A stretch of DNA of 64,000 bases from Tetrahymena elliotti 4EA (taxonomy: Eukaryota > Ciliophora > Oligohymenophorea > Hymenostomatida > Tetrahymenidae): the NCBI GenBank assembly GCA_000231825.2, contig JH720296.1, positions 372,001 to 436,000 on the forward strand. Reading direction: 5' to 3'. Shown here in pieces: positions 1 to 11,728 of this stretch (positions are counted from its first letter, which is position 1; the number at the start of each line of letters is the position of its first letter). The position numbers were made by a program, and so were the translations under genes. The notes below the pieces were generated by a model. That model was not told the origin of the DNA and did no database searches. It saw only the letters and a list, made by a program, of their open reading frames with translations.

Positions 1-717
1 GTATCCTAAGGTAAACCAAAACCACCAAATCCAGGAATACCAATATCAAGTATACCACCAGTACCTCCTAAGCCTGGTATATCTAATCCTCCAGCAGTGA
101 CAGGAGCTCCAAATCCTGTAGTATTTTTTGGAGGTGAGCTAAATGCATTTCTCTTTTCTCTCAAAGGATTTGCACTTGTAGAAACAGCTGCTTATACATT
201 TTACTATGCTTTGTTAACAATTTGAAGAATTGTAGATGGAATAGTGCTAGAAGAATTAGCTCCCTATGTAGTGCCTAAAGAAGTTGGTGTACCTACTTCT
301 TAAGTTTACTTTCCAGTTGCAGGTAATGTTAAAGGTATGATTTTTATTTTATTGTCATCTGCACCACCTTATTGATAAGGAGAATTGCTTCTACTTGATC
401 TACTACTTTCACTGCTACTTCTAGATTCAGAATATCTTCTATCTGACTTCTTGCTATGCTTATCTTTTTTCTTCTTATCTTTATTCTTTCTCTTCTTTTC
501 TTTCTTTCTCTTTTTCTCACTTCTAGATCTTGATCTCTATGATAAAAAAATAATTTATAAATTGTGTTGAAGCTTAGCATGACATCATCAAAAACAACAG
601 ATTTAAAGATTTAATAATTTTTCAACAATTTAGAAATATTATCATGTGCTTATTATCCATTTAAAATAATATAAAAAGATTTACTTTGTATTCCTTTTTA
701 TTCTATTTTCTATCCAT
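1..717 (-). CDS. RS-rich (SR-like) protein, N-terminal part, runs off left edge
   Basis: Minus-strand gene, partial at the window start. Exon 1 (717-685) encodes 11 residues. A 148-nt GT..AG intron (684-537) follows, and exon 2 (536-1) continues in frame to the edge. The protein opens with a basic stretch of repeated Arg-Ser dipeptides and long Lys/Arg/Glu runs, followed by a second Ser/Arg-rich block (SESRSSSESSRSSRS). Next come a Pro/Thr/Ala-rich segment and a Gly-rich tail (GIPGFGGFGL). RS domains are typical of nuclear pre-mRNA splicing factors, so a nuclear RNA-processing role is likely, but no RRM is inside the window. Internal TAA/TAG codons fit as Gln. The minus-strand 344-580 reading seen under the standard code is an overlapping-frame shadow. 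Class is fairly sure, identity is not. Confidence 0.75.
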
Positions 718-1739
718 TTCTATATCTATCTCTCTAACTAAAAATTAAGTTTGATAATTTTTTGATTATAATTAAATTTAATAAATATGTGGGAATTCTA
801 ACTAAACACTTTAATTTAGTAAATTTTGTAGTAAATAAATGAAAATTATGAGTTATTTATATTAAAATATAAATTAATGAATGAATATCCATAGATATCT
901 TTCATCAATAAACCTCATTAACTATTATAATTACTTTTGTCTAATTGCTACAATCTAAATAGTTTTAGTTATTTTATTTAAGATAATAAAAACTAATCAT
1001 AAAAAAATTCATTTTATTGTGAGGTATTAATTATCATATTATTTTATTTTGGTTTTCATTTTTAAAGCTTATTTTTAACTTGAAAATAAAATAAATTTAA
1101 ATTTTATTATGAGAAAACTTTTTTTAATCTACATTTTATTATCTTTTACGAAGTATAATCGCACATTAAAACCTTAATTTTAAGATTATTTTTAATTAGA
1201 AATAAAAAAAATGTTTTTAAAATGTGAAGCAGATATTGCATTTCTACTCTTTTAACAATTATTAATTTTTAAATAAATAATTTCATATCCATATATCAAT
1301 TACTAATTCAATTTAGCTTTTATTTATTTTAAAAACAGCTCCATTTAAAATCTTGTAATTATTCCTATCATTTCTAAATTGAAAATATTCAATCTCATAT
1401 TTTAAATTTTGTTGTTGTATTTATTTAGAATTTATTTGTGATTTTTATAGAAAATAGACTTATTTATTTAATTTATGAATGAACATAACATAAAAATCAA
1501 AATACCTTAAAAATTTTGAAAAAGAATTATTGATAGAATTGCAAACAGAATATTTATACTCTTAATTTACTGTTAATTATTGCTATTTAAATTCAAATAT
1601 AAAAAGATCTGTAAATTTTTTGATTTTTAATTCAAACAAATTTTGCATAAATTATCATTAAATATTAAATAAATTGCACAAAAATCATTACTAAATATTA
1701 AAGGTTATATACTTCAAAATATTGAATTTAAAGTGAAAA
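718..1739. other. Intergenic spacer between divergent genes
   Basis: About 1 kb of strongly AT-rich DNA between the RS-rich gene (-) and the coiled-coil gene (+). Both 5' ends point into it, so it should hold both promoters. I see no convincing coding segment; a long open frame near 1211 has random AT-rich composition. Confidence 0.6.
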
Positions 1740-4475
1740 ATGAAACAATAGTCATAGTCTTAGTATTTTATTTCGTCGGCGTATCTTCCAACATCTGGAG
1801 ATGTAGTTTCTACTGAAGCTACATAGAATTAAAATTAAAATAGCAATAAAAGCTTAAATAAATTTAGTCATTTAAATTCATTAATAGAAGAGTTTAATAA
1901 GGAGTTCACTTAAAATCATTCAATAAAAAATTTAAATTTAAATGACTCAAGTAGATACTCATTTATGGATACCTTAGGAGCTAATAATTTACCTACAGAG
2001 CCTAAGGAATCTGAGCCCAAGTTTTATAAAACAACTACTCCTACTAATAACAATTAATAGCGTATCAATTTAAGTAATAATTAACTTAATTAGTAATAAA
2101 ATATCAGTAACTCAAATGAAACAAGTCTAGTAAAGTAACTTTAAAAAAATGAAATATTATTAAATAAAGCTTATGATATAATTAATCATTTTAGAACAGA
2201 TTTATAAATGGAATAATTAACATAATAAATCAATAACAAAATTCAGATGTTTAACCAAAATTCTCTTAATGCTATGATGTATTAATCCTCTACTCCTTAA
2301 AACTAATAGAACACATCTCAATCATTTATCAACAACTAATTCCAAAATTAGAGTACTAATTACTAATCAAATACAAGTACTTTAGGGGTATCTAGTAACA
2401 CAATGATCAGAAAGAGAAATAAAAGTTTTTGTGCTGATAATACAATAAATACTACAACACCAACAAGAGATATTGCTTATTAATCATTAAACAATACAAC
2501 TATAGATCTTGATTTATAAGACAAACTATACTAGAGCAATAAGAATTTATAAGATAATATAATAAAATTAAATGAAGCGAATAAAATAATTAAATAGTTA
2601 TAAGATTAGGATATCAAAAATAAAGAATAAATAGACAACTACTAAAAACAATATGAAAATATGAAATAAAAATTAAAGGTCTCTTTGAAAAAATTAAAAG
2701 TAATTGTTATTATTTATATTAAGTTTATAAGTCCAATAATTTATTATTTTCAAAATTAATAAATAGGAGTTAAAAGATAGAGAGACATAAAGAGAGTCTG
2801 AGATATGCAGCATCATGTAGAATTTAGATAACTCAGTAAATTAATTTAATTTGTAGATAGAAAAATATCCAATTTTTATTTTTGAAAACAAAGCAAATAA
2901 ATGATGAGAAAAGAGAACTAGAGAGAAGATTGGCTGCAACAATCAAATATAATGAAGATCTGTTCTAAAATTATTCTAATATTGTAAATTTTTCACCATT
3001 TTTATTGTTATTTTTTCAACATTTTTTAAAAAAATCATAGCTAAAAATTAATTCAGAATTGTAGAATAAGATTCTTGAATATGAACAAGAAAATCTATTA
3101 ATTACTGAACAACTTAAAGAGTTTAGAGGCTAAATGAATCTTTTGAAGTAAACTGAGTATAAAGTTGAATATTTAGAGCATAATATCAGCAGGATAGAAG
3201 AAACAAGTACTTTAACAGTTCCTGAATTACAAAAGAAAGTTAAACAAGTCTAGGATGAAAGTAATTAAAAAATAGAAATTGTTGGGTACTGTATAGAATT
3301 TATTGAAGCATAACTTAACAAGACTGTTGGGGCTCTTTAGAGAATTCTATAAGACTCTAATATTCCTCTATTAGGAATGAAAAATTACTTGACGTTTAAT
3401 GAATTATGTGAAACAGCTAATTTAACAAAAGGCTAAGAAATGAAAAAAATAATTTCAAAGTTAGATATTAGCTAGCAGTTGCAATAGATAGTTTAATATA
3501 TTTGTACAATTTCATATGCTGTAGTTTAGGAATAGATAAGTAATGCTCTTAATCCTCTTGTTTAAGCGATAGATAGAAAAATACTTTTGGTGGAAACCTT
3601 AATTCCAAAGCTAAAAAATGTAATCTTAAAGCAAAAGGCTGAAATTATGACATTAAGATAGAATGCTTCATAATAAGAAAATGAAGATCTTTCAAGCTTG
3701 TTTTATAAAAATAAAAATTAAGTAAATAATTGGATTAAGAAAATTATTTTAACATTTTATTTAGAAAAATATATAGAGTTAGAAAAATGAGTATAGTAAA
3801 TTTTAGGCTAATAGCCGTTAATCATTAAGCTTTAAAAAAGAATAATTTGATGAGTTCAATTATTTAAACTAAGAAAATTTAGGAGGTAATTTATTCATTT
3901 AAAAATTTTTTAATTAATTTTTTTTAATTGTTAAGATTTTGCAAACATCAAAAAGCATTAAAAAGACTAGTATTAGATGGATCTTATTAATAATAGCATG
4001 AGCAGTAATCATTTATTTAAAATTCATGATTCTCCAGATAAAAAGAGTAATGATGAAGAACTAAACTTAAAATTGTTATAAATTATAAACAATGGTGTTA
4101 AGTAAATAAACAATAAAAAAATAAATTTTTAACTTAAAATCTTATAAATATTATAAATTAGAAAGTATGAAGATTTGTCAAATTAAATGAACTAACTATA
4201 TCAAAAGCTTGAAATCGCATATAAAAATTTACTTCAAAGCAATATTTAAGATTTTCAATCTAAAGGAGAATTGTAAAAACTTATAGACACAAGCATAAAT
4301 TTAGCAAAAAATATTGAACTTTCAGAACTATTTATTGTAAATTTAAATTAAATAGTAAAATTATTAAGTATTATTTTTCTAAATCAATAAGAAAAAAGAA
4401 CTTGGTATTATAAAAGCAGAGATAGACTATAACTTGAAGCTTCAAAGATAAATGGAATTACCTAAAATGATGTGA
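1740..4475 (+). CDS. Coiled-coil protein, multi-exon, function unknown
   Basis: ATG at 1740 opens a frame containing only TAA/TAG (read as Gln) until TGA at 4473-4475. The first exon, to about 2700, is Asn/Ser/Gln-rich with an uncharged N-terminus. It then becomes a Lys/Glu/Gln heptad-like coiled coil (IKLNEANKIIKQLQDQ). At least six GT..AG introns fit the frame, for example near 2701-2767, 2845-2902, 2982-3040, 3721-3764, 3893-3940 and 4341-4393. The region around 3240-3700 is helical and less repetitive (LTFNELCETANLTKG) and may be a folded core. The C-terminus ends KLQRQMELPKMM. No known domain is recognised. A cytoskeletal, basal-body or ciliary scaffold role is possible but is inference only. 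It is convergent with the E3 gene downstream. Confidence 0.75.
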
Positions 4476-4910
4476 AATACATAATTAAAATTTATTATTA
4501 ATAATTGTTCAAAATAAAAATTGTATATTTAAGAGTAATAATTTATTGTAAATATTAAAAATTAAAAAAATTATCTCCTAAAAAACTTTTTCTAAATATT
4601 TAAATCCAAAAAGAAATAAAAAAATATCTCAATCAAAAAATGAGATTACTCCATTAAAATGTGCTAGAATATTTGATCAAATATAAATTAAAATAAATGA
4701 AACAAATCTAACCATTTTAAAAATGTAAATTAATCTAAAATATTTTGAAATATCTGTTTCAATATTGTTTTTAAATATTCACTATTCTAACAGATTTTTA
4801 ATTTTAAGATTAAAAATTTAGAATACATTATTGATTGAATGAATAAAAATATGAAACAAATTTTATTATTTTAAGTTTTTACATTATTTGTAAATATTTT
4901 TTATTTATTT
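4476..4910. other. Convergent intergenic spacer
   Basis: AT-rich 3' flanks of the coiled-coil gene (+) and the E3 ligase gene (-). No coding or structural RNA signal was seen. Confidence 0.6.
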
Positions 4911-7405
4911 TCAAAATTCTTTTTGGTTATCTTTTGCATTTCTACATAATGAACATCCAAGAGCTGATTCTTCTCCATTTGGCTTATGACTACCACCAAC
5001 TGGACATTTCGACCCTCCTGCACATTTAGGTAGCTTTTCTTTTGGATACTTAGATACATAATCACCATTGCATTACCTTTTATGACAAGGTTCACAGAAA
5101 TGTGTTGTTCCCCTAAATTAAAAATATTGATTTAAATTTAAGAAATTTAATAAAATTAGATAATTAGTTTACCAACAGAACCACTGAGCTACAGAACAGC
5201 AAAACTTACACTTAAATTCAATATAATCTTTACCATGTTTAGGGCAATTTTCAACTGGTATTTCACAACAGTTAGCACAAACTAATTCTTTTGGATCGAA
5301 TTCTCTTTTATCCTCATCTAAACCTCTCTAACAATCTTTCAAACCACCGAAATAAGGTTTTTTACATTTAAAGCACATAAAATATGCATAAATTGCCATC
5401 GCATATTCTTGAGGTTAATTATAGTAAGGTGAGTTCGGGTCATTTAATTTTTCATCTTTTAATCTCTCTTCAAACTTTAATCTATCTAATGATTTCTTCT
5501 TAATATTTTCATAAAGGGCAAGCATTTTTTACATCTCGTTATTTAAATCACAATCAAGAGAGAACTCCATCCATTATTTACATAGAGGACAGAAACAAAA
5601 GTTAAATACAATACGAGCTGATATCCACCTTTTAAAATTATTACAATAATATTTATTATTTTTAAAAGTAAAAAGTATTTTTGAATTTTTGAATTTTTCT
5701 ATTTCAATTTTTTTGTTAGTTTTTAAATTTTGATTAATCTATATCATCCATTGATTCTAAATGTGATAGAAAAATAAATAATTGAAGCATATTTTTACTT
5801 GACATCAAGTCTCTTTTTTAAGCATTCATAATGAAAAATATGTTTGCACCCAAGTTAAACACAAGGACCAGCTCCTAATCCTTCAGACCAACAAATGTTA
5901 CAATATTAATCGCTGTCATTATCTCTTAAGTCAGGATTATCTTTAGCACAGTCAGGATGAAGACAAGGCAAACATTCCAACTCATCTTTAATACCATAAC
6001 AAGGATGGTTACAGTTCTTTATTTTTTAACAAGTATACTTTTTCTTAGACTAGCATTCTTCTTTTGAACAAATATCTTGTAAAGCTAAAGGCTAATTAGT
6101 ATTAATATTAGTTATAGTTTCATCACAATATCTACAACGCCTAATAAGTAAGTAAAAAATTTTTTATTAGCAATATTTCTTTTTATTTTAGATATAAAGA
6201 TTACTTAGACTGCTTGAATTATTTATAGTTTTCACAATTATAGCCTAAATGATAAGGGAATATTTAACAATTTCTACACTACTCTTGCTTGCATTCATGA
6301 TTCTAGCATACAAATCTATTTTCTGCATAGTGTTACTGGAGTTATCTTTTGATGTCAAATAATATATTTAATACTTTTTCTATAAATTTTTATTAATTTA
6401 CGGTGACAATAACTAACCAGAATTATCTCTTACATTTTATCCAGCTGAACCTGATACAAATTCAAATTGTGCTTTACATTTAACACAAGAGACAAGATTG
6501 TACATTTTCTGTATCATTTTCTATTCAAGCTATTCATACTTTTCTTTTCCTATTAATGTCTTTAAAATAGTAATTTTTCATATAAAAGAAAAAACATTCA
6601 TTATGTTAGTTTGAGAAAGAAAAAACAAATAAATAATAAGGTTAATAAAAAACTTACTATATAATCAAACTCTTAAAAATCTCTGTTGCAACACAAACAC
6701 TAAACTCCACCTTTTGCAACATAATCATTGTTGATTTACTTAATCAAGCAACCTTTACAAAAGGGATGCAAGCAATAATTTAGATAATACATTTTATCAC
6801 TATCAAAGTTAGAATCAAAATACTTTTTACATCCTTGGCATTAAACCTAATCACTTGATACAATCTATTTAATTTATTTTAATTTTCAATTTTAAAAAAA
6901 TATACTATGTTTTTATACGAATTTTAAATTATCTATTAAAATAAATTAAAATTACATGTTTTTATGGTACATTAATCTTTGAAATATACATACTACCGCT
7001 TTATCTGTTGAAACTTACTGAATTATTAATATCGTTCTGAAGTTAATTTTATTAAGGATTATACCCCTCTATTAATTATAACCAAATAAAATGTATTAAA
7101 TAGGTTGATATCATAAAGAAAAAGTACTAAATAAATTCATTAAAAAGAGATAAAAAAAATAGTTTACTAGAAGATAACTCAGTTACTATTGAATCAACAT
7201 AATTAGTGAACTCACTCTTTATTGCAACTAAATGAACTTCAGGGAGCTATCTTAAATCTAATGAAGAGAAAAATCTATAAAAAGGAGACTCTCTTTGATA
7301 ATTTGGGCAAAACTTAATATGTTATTTCAGCTATTATTCATCTTCATAAGAAATACTCTTACCACAAAAGCAACTAAAGTTTTTTTCTGGCCTTCTATTC
7401 ATCAT
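4911..7405 (-). CDS. Hybrid zinc-binding E3 ubiquitin ligase: RBR-like N-half plus MYCBP2/Highwire-type RING-Cys-relay C-half
   Basis: Seven exons (7405-7019, 6864-6658, 6559-6418, 6379-6205, 6140-5799, 5628-5173, 5112-4911) sum to 1911 nt, 636 residues plus TGA, with consistent phases. Residues ~10-35 hold a Cys/His pair motif (FSCFCG, HIKFCP). Residues 138-195 form a RING-like unit (CQGC, CLHPFCKGC, CLCC). Residues ~215-300 are IBR-like (SCVKC, ENRFVCQNHEC, QCRNC, HLGYNC). Residues ~304-430 carry more CxxC pairs and a second RING (CNICW, CKHIFHYEC, CPLC). The last ~200 residues match the tandem-cysteine/RCR region of MYCBP2 (PAM/Highwire) in order: CFKCKKPYFGG, CPKHG, CKFCCSVA, FCWGTTHFCEPCH, ALGCSLC. 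In that family this region relays ubiquitin through two Cys and transfers it to Thr/Ser. RBR ligases also form Cys-thioester intermediates. E3 class is confident; use of both modules is inference. Confidence 0.88.
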
Positions 7406-8122
7406 TTTTATCAATAAAATATCTAATTTGCTTATTCTTTAATTATTTTGAAGTTAGAATAAATTTTACTAATTAAATCAAATGAAAAAGCTTTTATCTC
7501 AATTTAATTAAAATCTTAAACCCTTGTTAATATGTAAATACATAGGATATTTTCAATCAATATCAGAACAGATAATTTGCATTCTTTAGCTCCTTCAATA
7601 ATAATTTTTTGATAAGAATGAAATAGAAATAAAATCTCTATTTTTTTTTGACTCATTCATGTCTATGAAACAAATTTAAATAACATCATTTTTAATAATT
7701 TATTGTTATTGTAAATTTTGTTGAATAAGAAAAAAATTTGAGAAATTAAAATATGTCTAAACAATATATAAGAAATTATTTCATACAAGTAAAATTTTTA
7801 AAAAATAAAAAACTAATATGTAATATCCTTTAAAGATATTCTCTTTATCTCTCTCTCATAAATATATCAATATAATTTTAATTAGATTTCTTTCTTGTTT
7901 ATTAAGAAAATAAAAAATCCATGATTTTGATTGATTGATAACTTATTAATTTTTTCAATTTAAAAAAAATAATATTTAATTCATAATCAAGTAGATAATA
8001 GTATTAATACAATTAAGATTATTTATTGGTTAATTTCAACCATCTAATAAAATCTTATGATATATTATTAATGTACATTTATTAATTTATTTATAAATCT
8101 AATTTAGACTAAGCAATTCTTA
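7406..8122. other. Intergenic spacer
   Basis: AT-rich DNA between the start of the E3 gene and the 3' end of the Gln-rich gene, both on the minus strand. It presumably holds the E3 promoter. No coding signal was seen. Confidence 0.6.
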
Positions 8123-10876
8123 TCAAGCTATACATTATTTGTTTATGTGCTTTTCACATTTTTGAATTATTTAATCAAACTTAGTTTTATGAAAGGGATA
8201 AGATTAAATGAAATGTTGCTATTTGATAAGCAATTTTACAGTATTTATTAAAGCTTAAGTATTTGATATTAATAATTCACTAGTGTTCAACAATAGAAGC
8301 TAATTTTACAATTAATTTTTTTAAGCAAACATATTATAAAGATAACTTTCTAAAACAACATCTGTTTCATCTTCAGAAATTATTTCAAATTCACAAATAA
8401 TCTTTATTAGATCTTAAATTAATTGTTTAAAATCAATATTGTTTTTCTAAGTTTGTTGAATTTCTCCAGGAGATTAATTTTTTATTTATCTTGAGGCATT
8501 GCTTATACTAACACTGAAATTATTATTATTACTATAATCAATTTTAGTATATGTTGAAGAGACTCTTCCATCTGTGTAATTTTATCTAGAACTTTGACTA
8601 AACTCCTCTTTTATTTCAGGCATATATTTATTTTGTTGTTGGATTAAATTTGTTTGCATGCTTTATATTTAAGGTAAGTTAACATAAGGTTACTATGAAA
8701 TTACTTACTAATTTAATTAAACATTAGTATGAGAAATTAATGAGTTTTCAGTATTTTAACTTTGTTATCCGACATTTGAATAAGAAGAACTACTTACTTA
8801 TTTTTTAAGAGAATTACGAATTTAACTTGGTCTTTTTGATGATTTTTATTAAGGGAAATCATATCCTTCTGATTATTCATCTTATTATGTGATGGTTTTC
8901 CTTTTTGGTTTGGCTTTGTATAGTTTCTTAATTATTTCTTATTGAGTACAAACAAGTATAGGTGGTAATGATGGAGAATTTAATGAGTTTTCAGATTCAT
9001 ATTCATAGTCAGAACTTGCTATAGATTTATTATTTTTTTCAGCCTTCAAAGGTGTGTTATACCTAAAAGAATTTTTCTTTTTATTTAAATTAATAACCTT
9101 ATAATTTTAACTTTCATCTGCTAATATTTGTGGAGATTTTTATTAGGGATGGTTCCCTTAATTTTAAAGTGTCTTTATCTTACTTGCCCTTTCACTTATA
9201 TTATTATTAGGTAGATGATTCTATATTTCAATGGTATCTTATATAACATATTTATTTTAATATTTTTCTTCAGAGTCATCTTTTACTAATATTTTTTTTA
9301 TAGGGTTTTCTTACTTCAGAGACTTCTTGCTTCTCTATGTAAGAAATCTTTAATTAGTTTCTTAACTTTCATCTTTGTCCAAAATATTTTTTTGTTGCTA
9401 GCATTAGCAGTCTCCTTTTTGTATCTAGTGAACAGTAGTTTGTGTTATGTTTAACTTTCTCACTAAAGTTATCTTTTGTGGTTATTAATTTGCTTAATAT
9501 GTTTGATTAGTTACTGGCATAACTTCTTCTACATTATAACTTTGTATTTTAGAGTCAAGGCTGAAGTCCTTTTTAGCTTTACTCCTATTTAGAATTTAGT
9601 TTTGATTTATTTAATTTATTAATTAATTACTAACTTAACTAAACAGAGGATTCTACTCATTTTTATTATAAGAAGATAATATTTAATTAGTATTGTTTTT
9701 ATTTTCATGGTTTAAGCTTTAATTTCTCTTTTTATAAATTTTTTATGCACATAAATTGTTAATAGGTGAATTAGAAGAATCTCTTTTAACTTTATGTAAA
9801 TCTAAAATATTATTCATCTACTAGTTATTATACTTAAGTTAGTTCTATATTTATTTATTATGGGAAAGGTTGTGTTTGGAAGGATTATAGCTATTGATGC
9901 TATTTTATTAGTTTTGTACATTTAAAGAGGGCAATTAATTTTATAAAAAATAAGGTATTTTATCCTCCTTCATTCTAATCTGTAAAGCTTATAAGTTTAA
10001 AGATGTAAGATCCTATTAAGAAAGATCCTATTTAACAAAAATATTAGATTGACTGCTATAGATATCAGTATTACTTGCAAAATATAAATTAGAGTTTTGT
10101 TCATTAACTTAGCAAGCACTACTTTAATTGATTGAATTAAATGAAAGATCTTTATTGAAACTTTTTTTCGATTATCTGATGGCTTATAATTGTTTATTAA
10201 CTATTTCATGTAATGTTACTCCACTACCTTTTTGGATATTATGGCTCTTTTGATAAGAAGCTAACTAAGACTTTTATATAATTTATGAAGGTTCTTTAAG
10301 GTTAATTCCAGGATCATAGTATGATGCATTTTCTTAATTCTTTTGTGCATTATCTTAATTTGGCTCTGTTACCATTGGTAAAGAAGATATAGATTAATTT
10401 GTTATGAGATACTTGCTAGAGCTTACTTTCATGTTTTAGATATCTTGTGGTTCTTCAAATTACTTATTTTACAAATTGTTTATTTAAATTCCCTTCTATT
10501 ATAAGAGAACCTTCATTAAATCTTCATTTCTCTGATTAGTATTTTCTAGTGCTACATTTCTATTAACTGCTTAGTTATGAGGATTATCTTTTAAGTAAGG
10601 CTAAGCTAAATAAAATTTATTGTATTCTTCTTTTGTTTATTCAATTTAGTGTCTAATAAGTTCTTCATGAATATTTAATCCTTTAATTGAGTTAAAAGTT
10701 TCATACTTAATTAATTTTAACCCTATTCAAAAAATTAATATTTTTTTACTTTATTTACTACTATGGCTCTAGTGAAGACTATTCGAACTATTGCTTTATG
10801 TAAGAGTCTAAAGAATTTTTTAAAACCTTTTTTAAGGTCCTGCTTATTTATAGTGAATAAATTATGGAACTTCCAT
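8123..10876 (-). CDS. Gln/Asn/Ser-rich protein, 905 residues, function unknown
   Basis: Two exons: 10876-10759 and 10722-8123, separated by a 36-nt intron that contains an in-frame TGA. Together they give 906 codons including the stop. The N-terminus (MEVPQFIHYKQAGPQKR) and about the first 110 residues are mixed helical sequence (IKGLNIHEELIRHQIEQ). Most of the rest is low-complexity Gln/Asn/Ser with scattered Lys/Glu patches, such as SSDYEYESENSLNSPS. The C-terminal ~90 residues are again more ordered (CEFEIISEDETDVV...). A large fraction of the Gln codons are TAA/TAG, so the standard code shows no long ORF here. No domain is recognised. The composition is prion-like, which in ciliates is common and not diagnostic. 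The start is supported by the phase of the short intron. Confidence 0.78.
10723..10758 (-). other. 36-nt intron in the Gln-rich gene
   Basis: GT..AG ends (gtaaat...gaatag). The length is a multiple of three, but the intron carries an in-frame TGA, so it must be removed for the 905-residue frame to be read. Confidence 0.7.
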
Positions 10877-11728
10877 TTTTAGATTTTTTTAGTACTTTTT
10901 GTAGATAAATACTTTTTTATTTATCTGTATTCTAGATTGATACAATTAATGTTGAGTATTAGATATTTTGCAAATTAAATTTTTTTTTGGAATGTTAACT
11001 ATGAATATTAACCATCAATTACTCTTTTTGATAACTACCTCAAATTCATAGAATTTAGAATAATCTGAAGGAAAAATAATAAATAACTCACTAGAGTTAT
11101 TCAATTGGGAACAGTTTAATTTTATCTTCCTAAAAAGATGTAATCTAAAAAGTAAAAATTAATCTATTTGTTAAGATATAAAAAATTTGGAAATAAATAA
11201 AAATTAATTTATTACTTTTTAATAAAACATATTTAATTCAATTTCGATCACATCTTTAGAATTTACAAATTTTTTATATCAAATTGATATAAGAGTAAAT
11301 GAATTTTACAAAATTATTTGAGATATTTTACAAAAATAGATCTTTTATTATTAGAATCATATAAAAAAATAAAAAATATGAGTTTTTATAATATTTGTTC
11401 AAAAAAAAGAAGAAAGGATCAAATTTCAATTTTTTTATAAAATTATTGATTAAATAAATTTTGAATGTTTTTAGCTTTTCAAAATACATATGAAATGTTA
11501 AAAATGTTAAACTAATTTCAAAAATAGATTTTTTATTTATAAAATAATTAAAAAAGATTAAAATTTTAAAGTTTTACACAAAATAGTTAACTTAATAAGG
11601 AAATAATATAATTGATAAATGTAATAAAATTTATTGTTTTTATTCCTTTAAGATATTCAAAGTATTGGAACTTATTGTGAAATTTTTCTTATTCTAATTA
11701 AATTTTATCTGAAATTAATAATCTACTT
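10877..11728. other. Intergenic spacer
   Basis: AT-rich DNA upstream of the Gln-rich gene and downstream of the giant surface gene. No coding signal was seen. Confidence 0.55.

Noticed and set aside
344..580. Minus-strand 78-residue ORF
   Set aside because: Overlapping-frame shadow of the RS-rich exon. The Arg-Ser frame extends to the edge and splices correctly; this one does not.
1211..1440. Open plus-strand frame of ~80 codons between the first two genes
   Set aside because: With one stop codon such frames arise often by chance in AT-rich DNA; composition is only Phe/Ile/Leu/Asn/Tyr with no structure.
4901..5095. Minus-strand 64-residue ORF
   Set aside because: Wrong frame over the last exon of the E3 gene; the correct frame gives the ALGCSLC motif.
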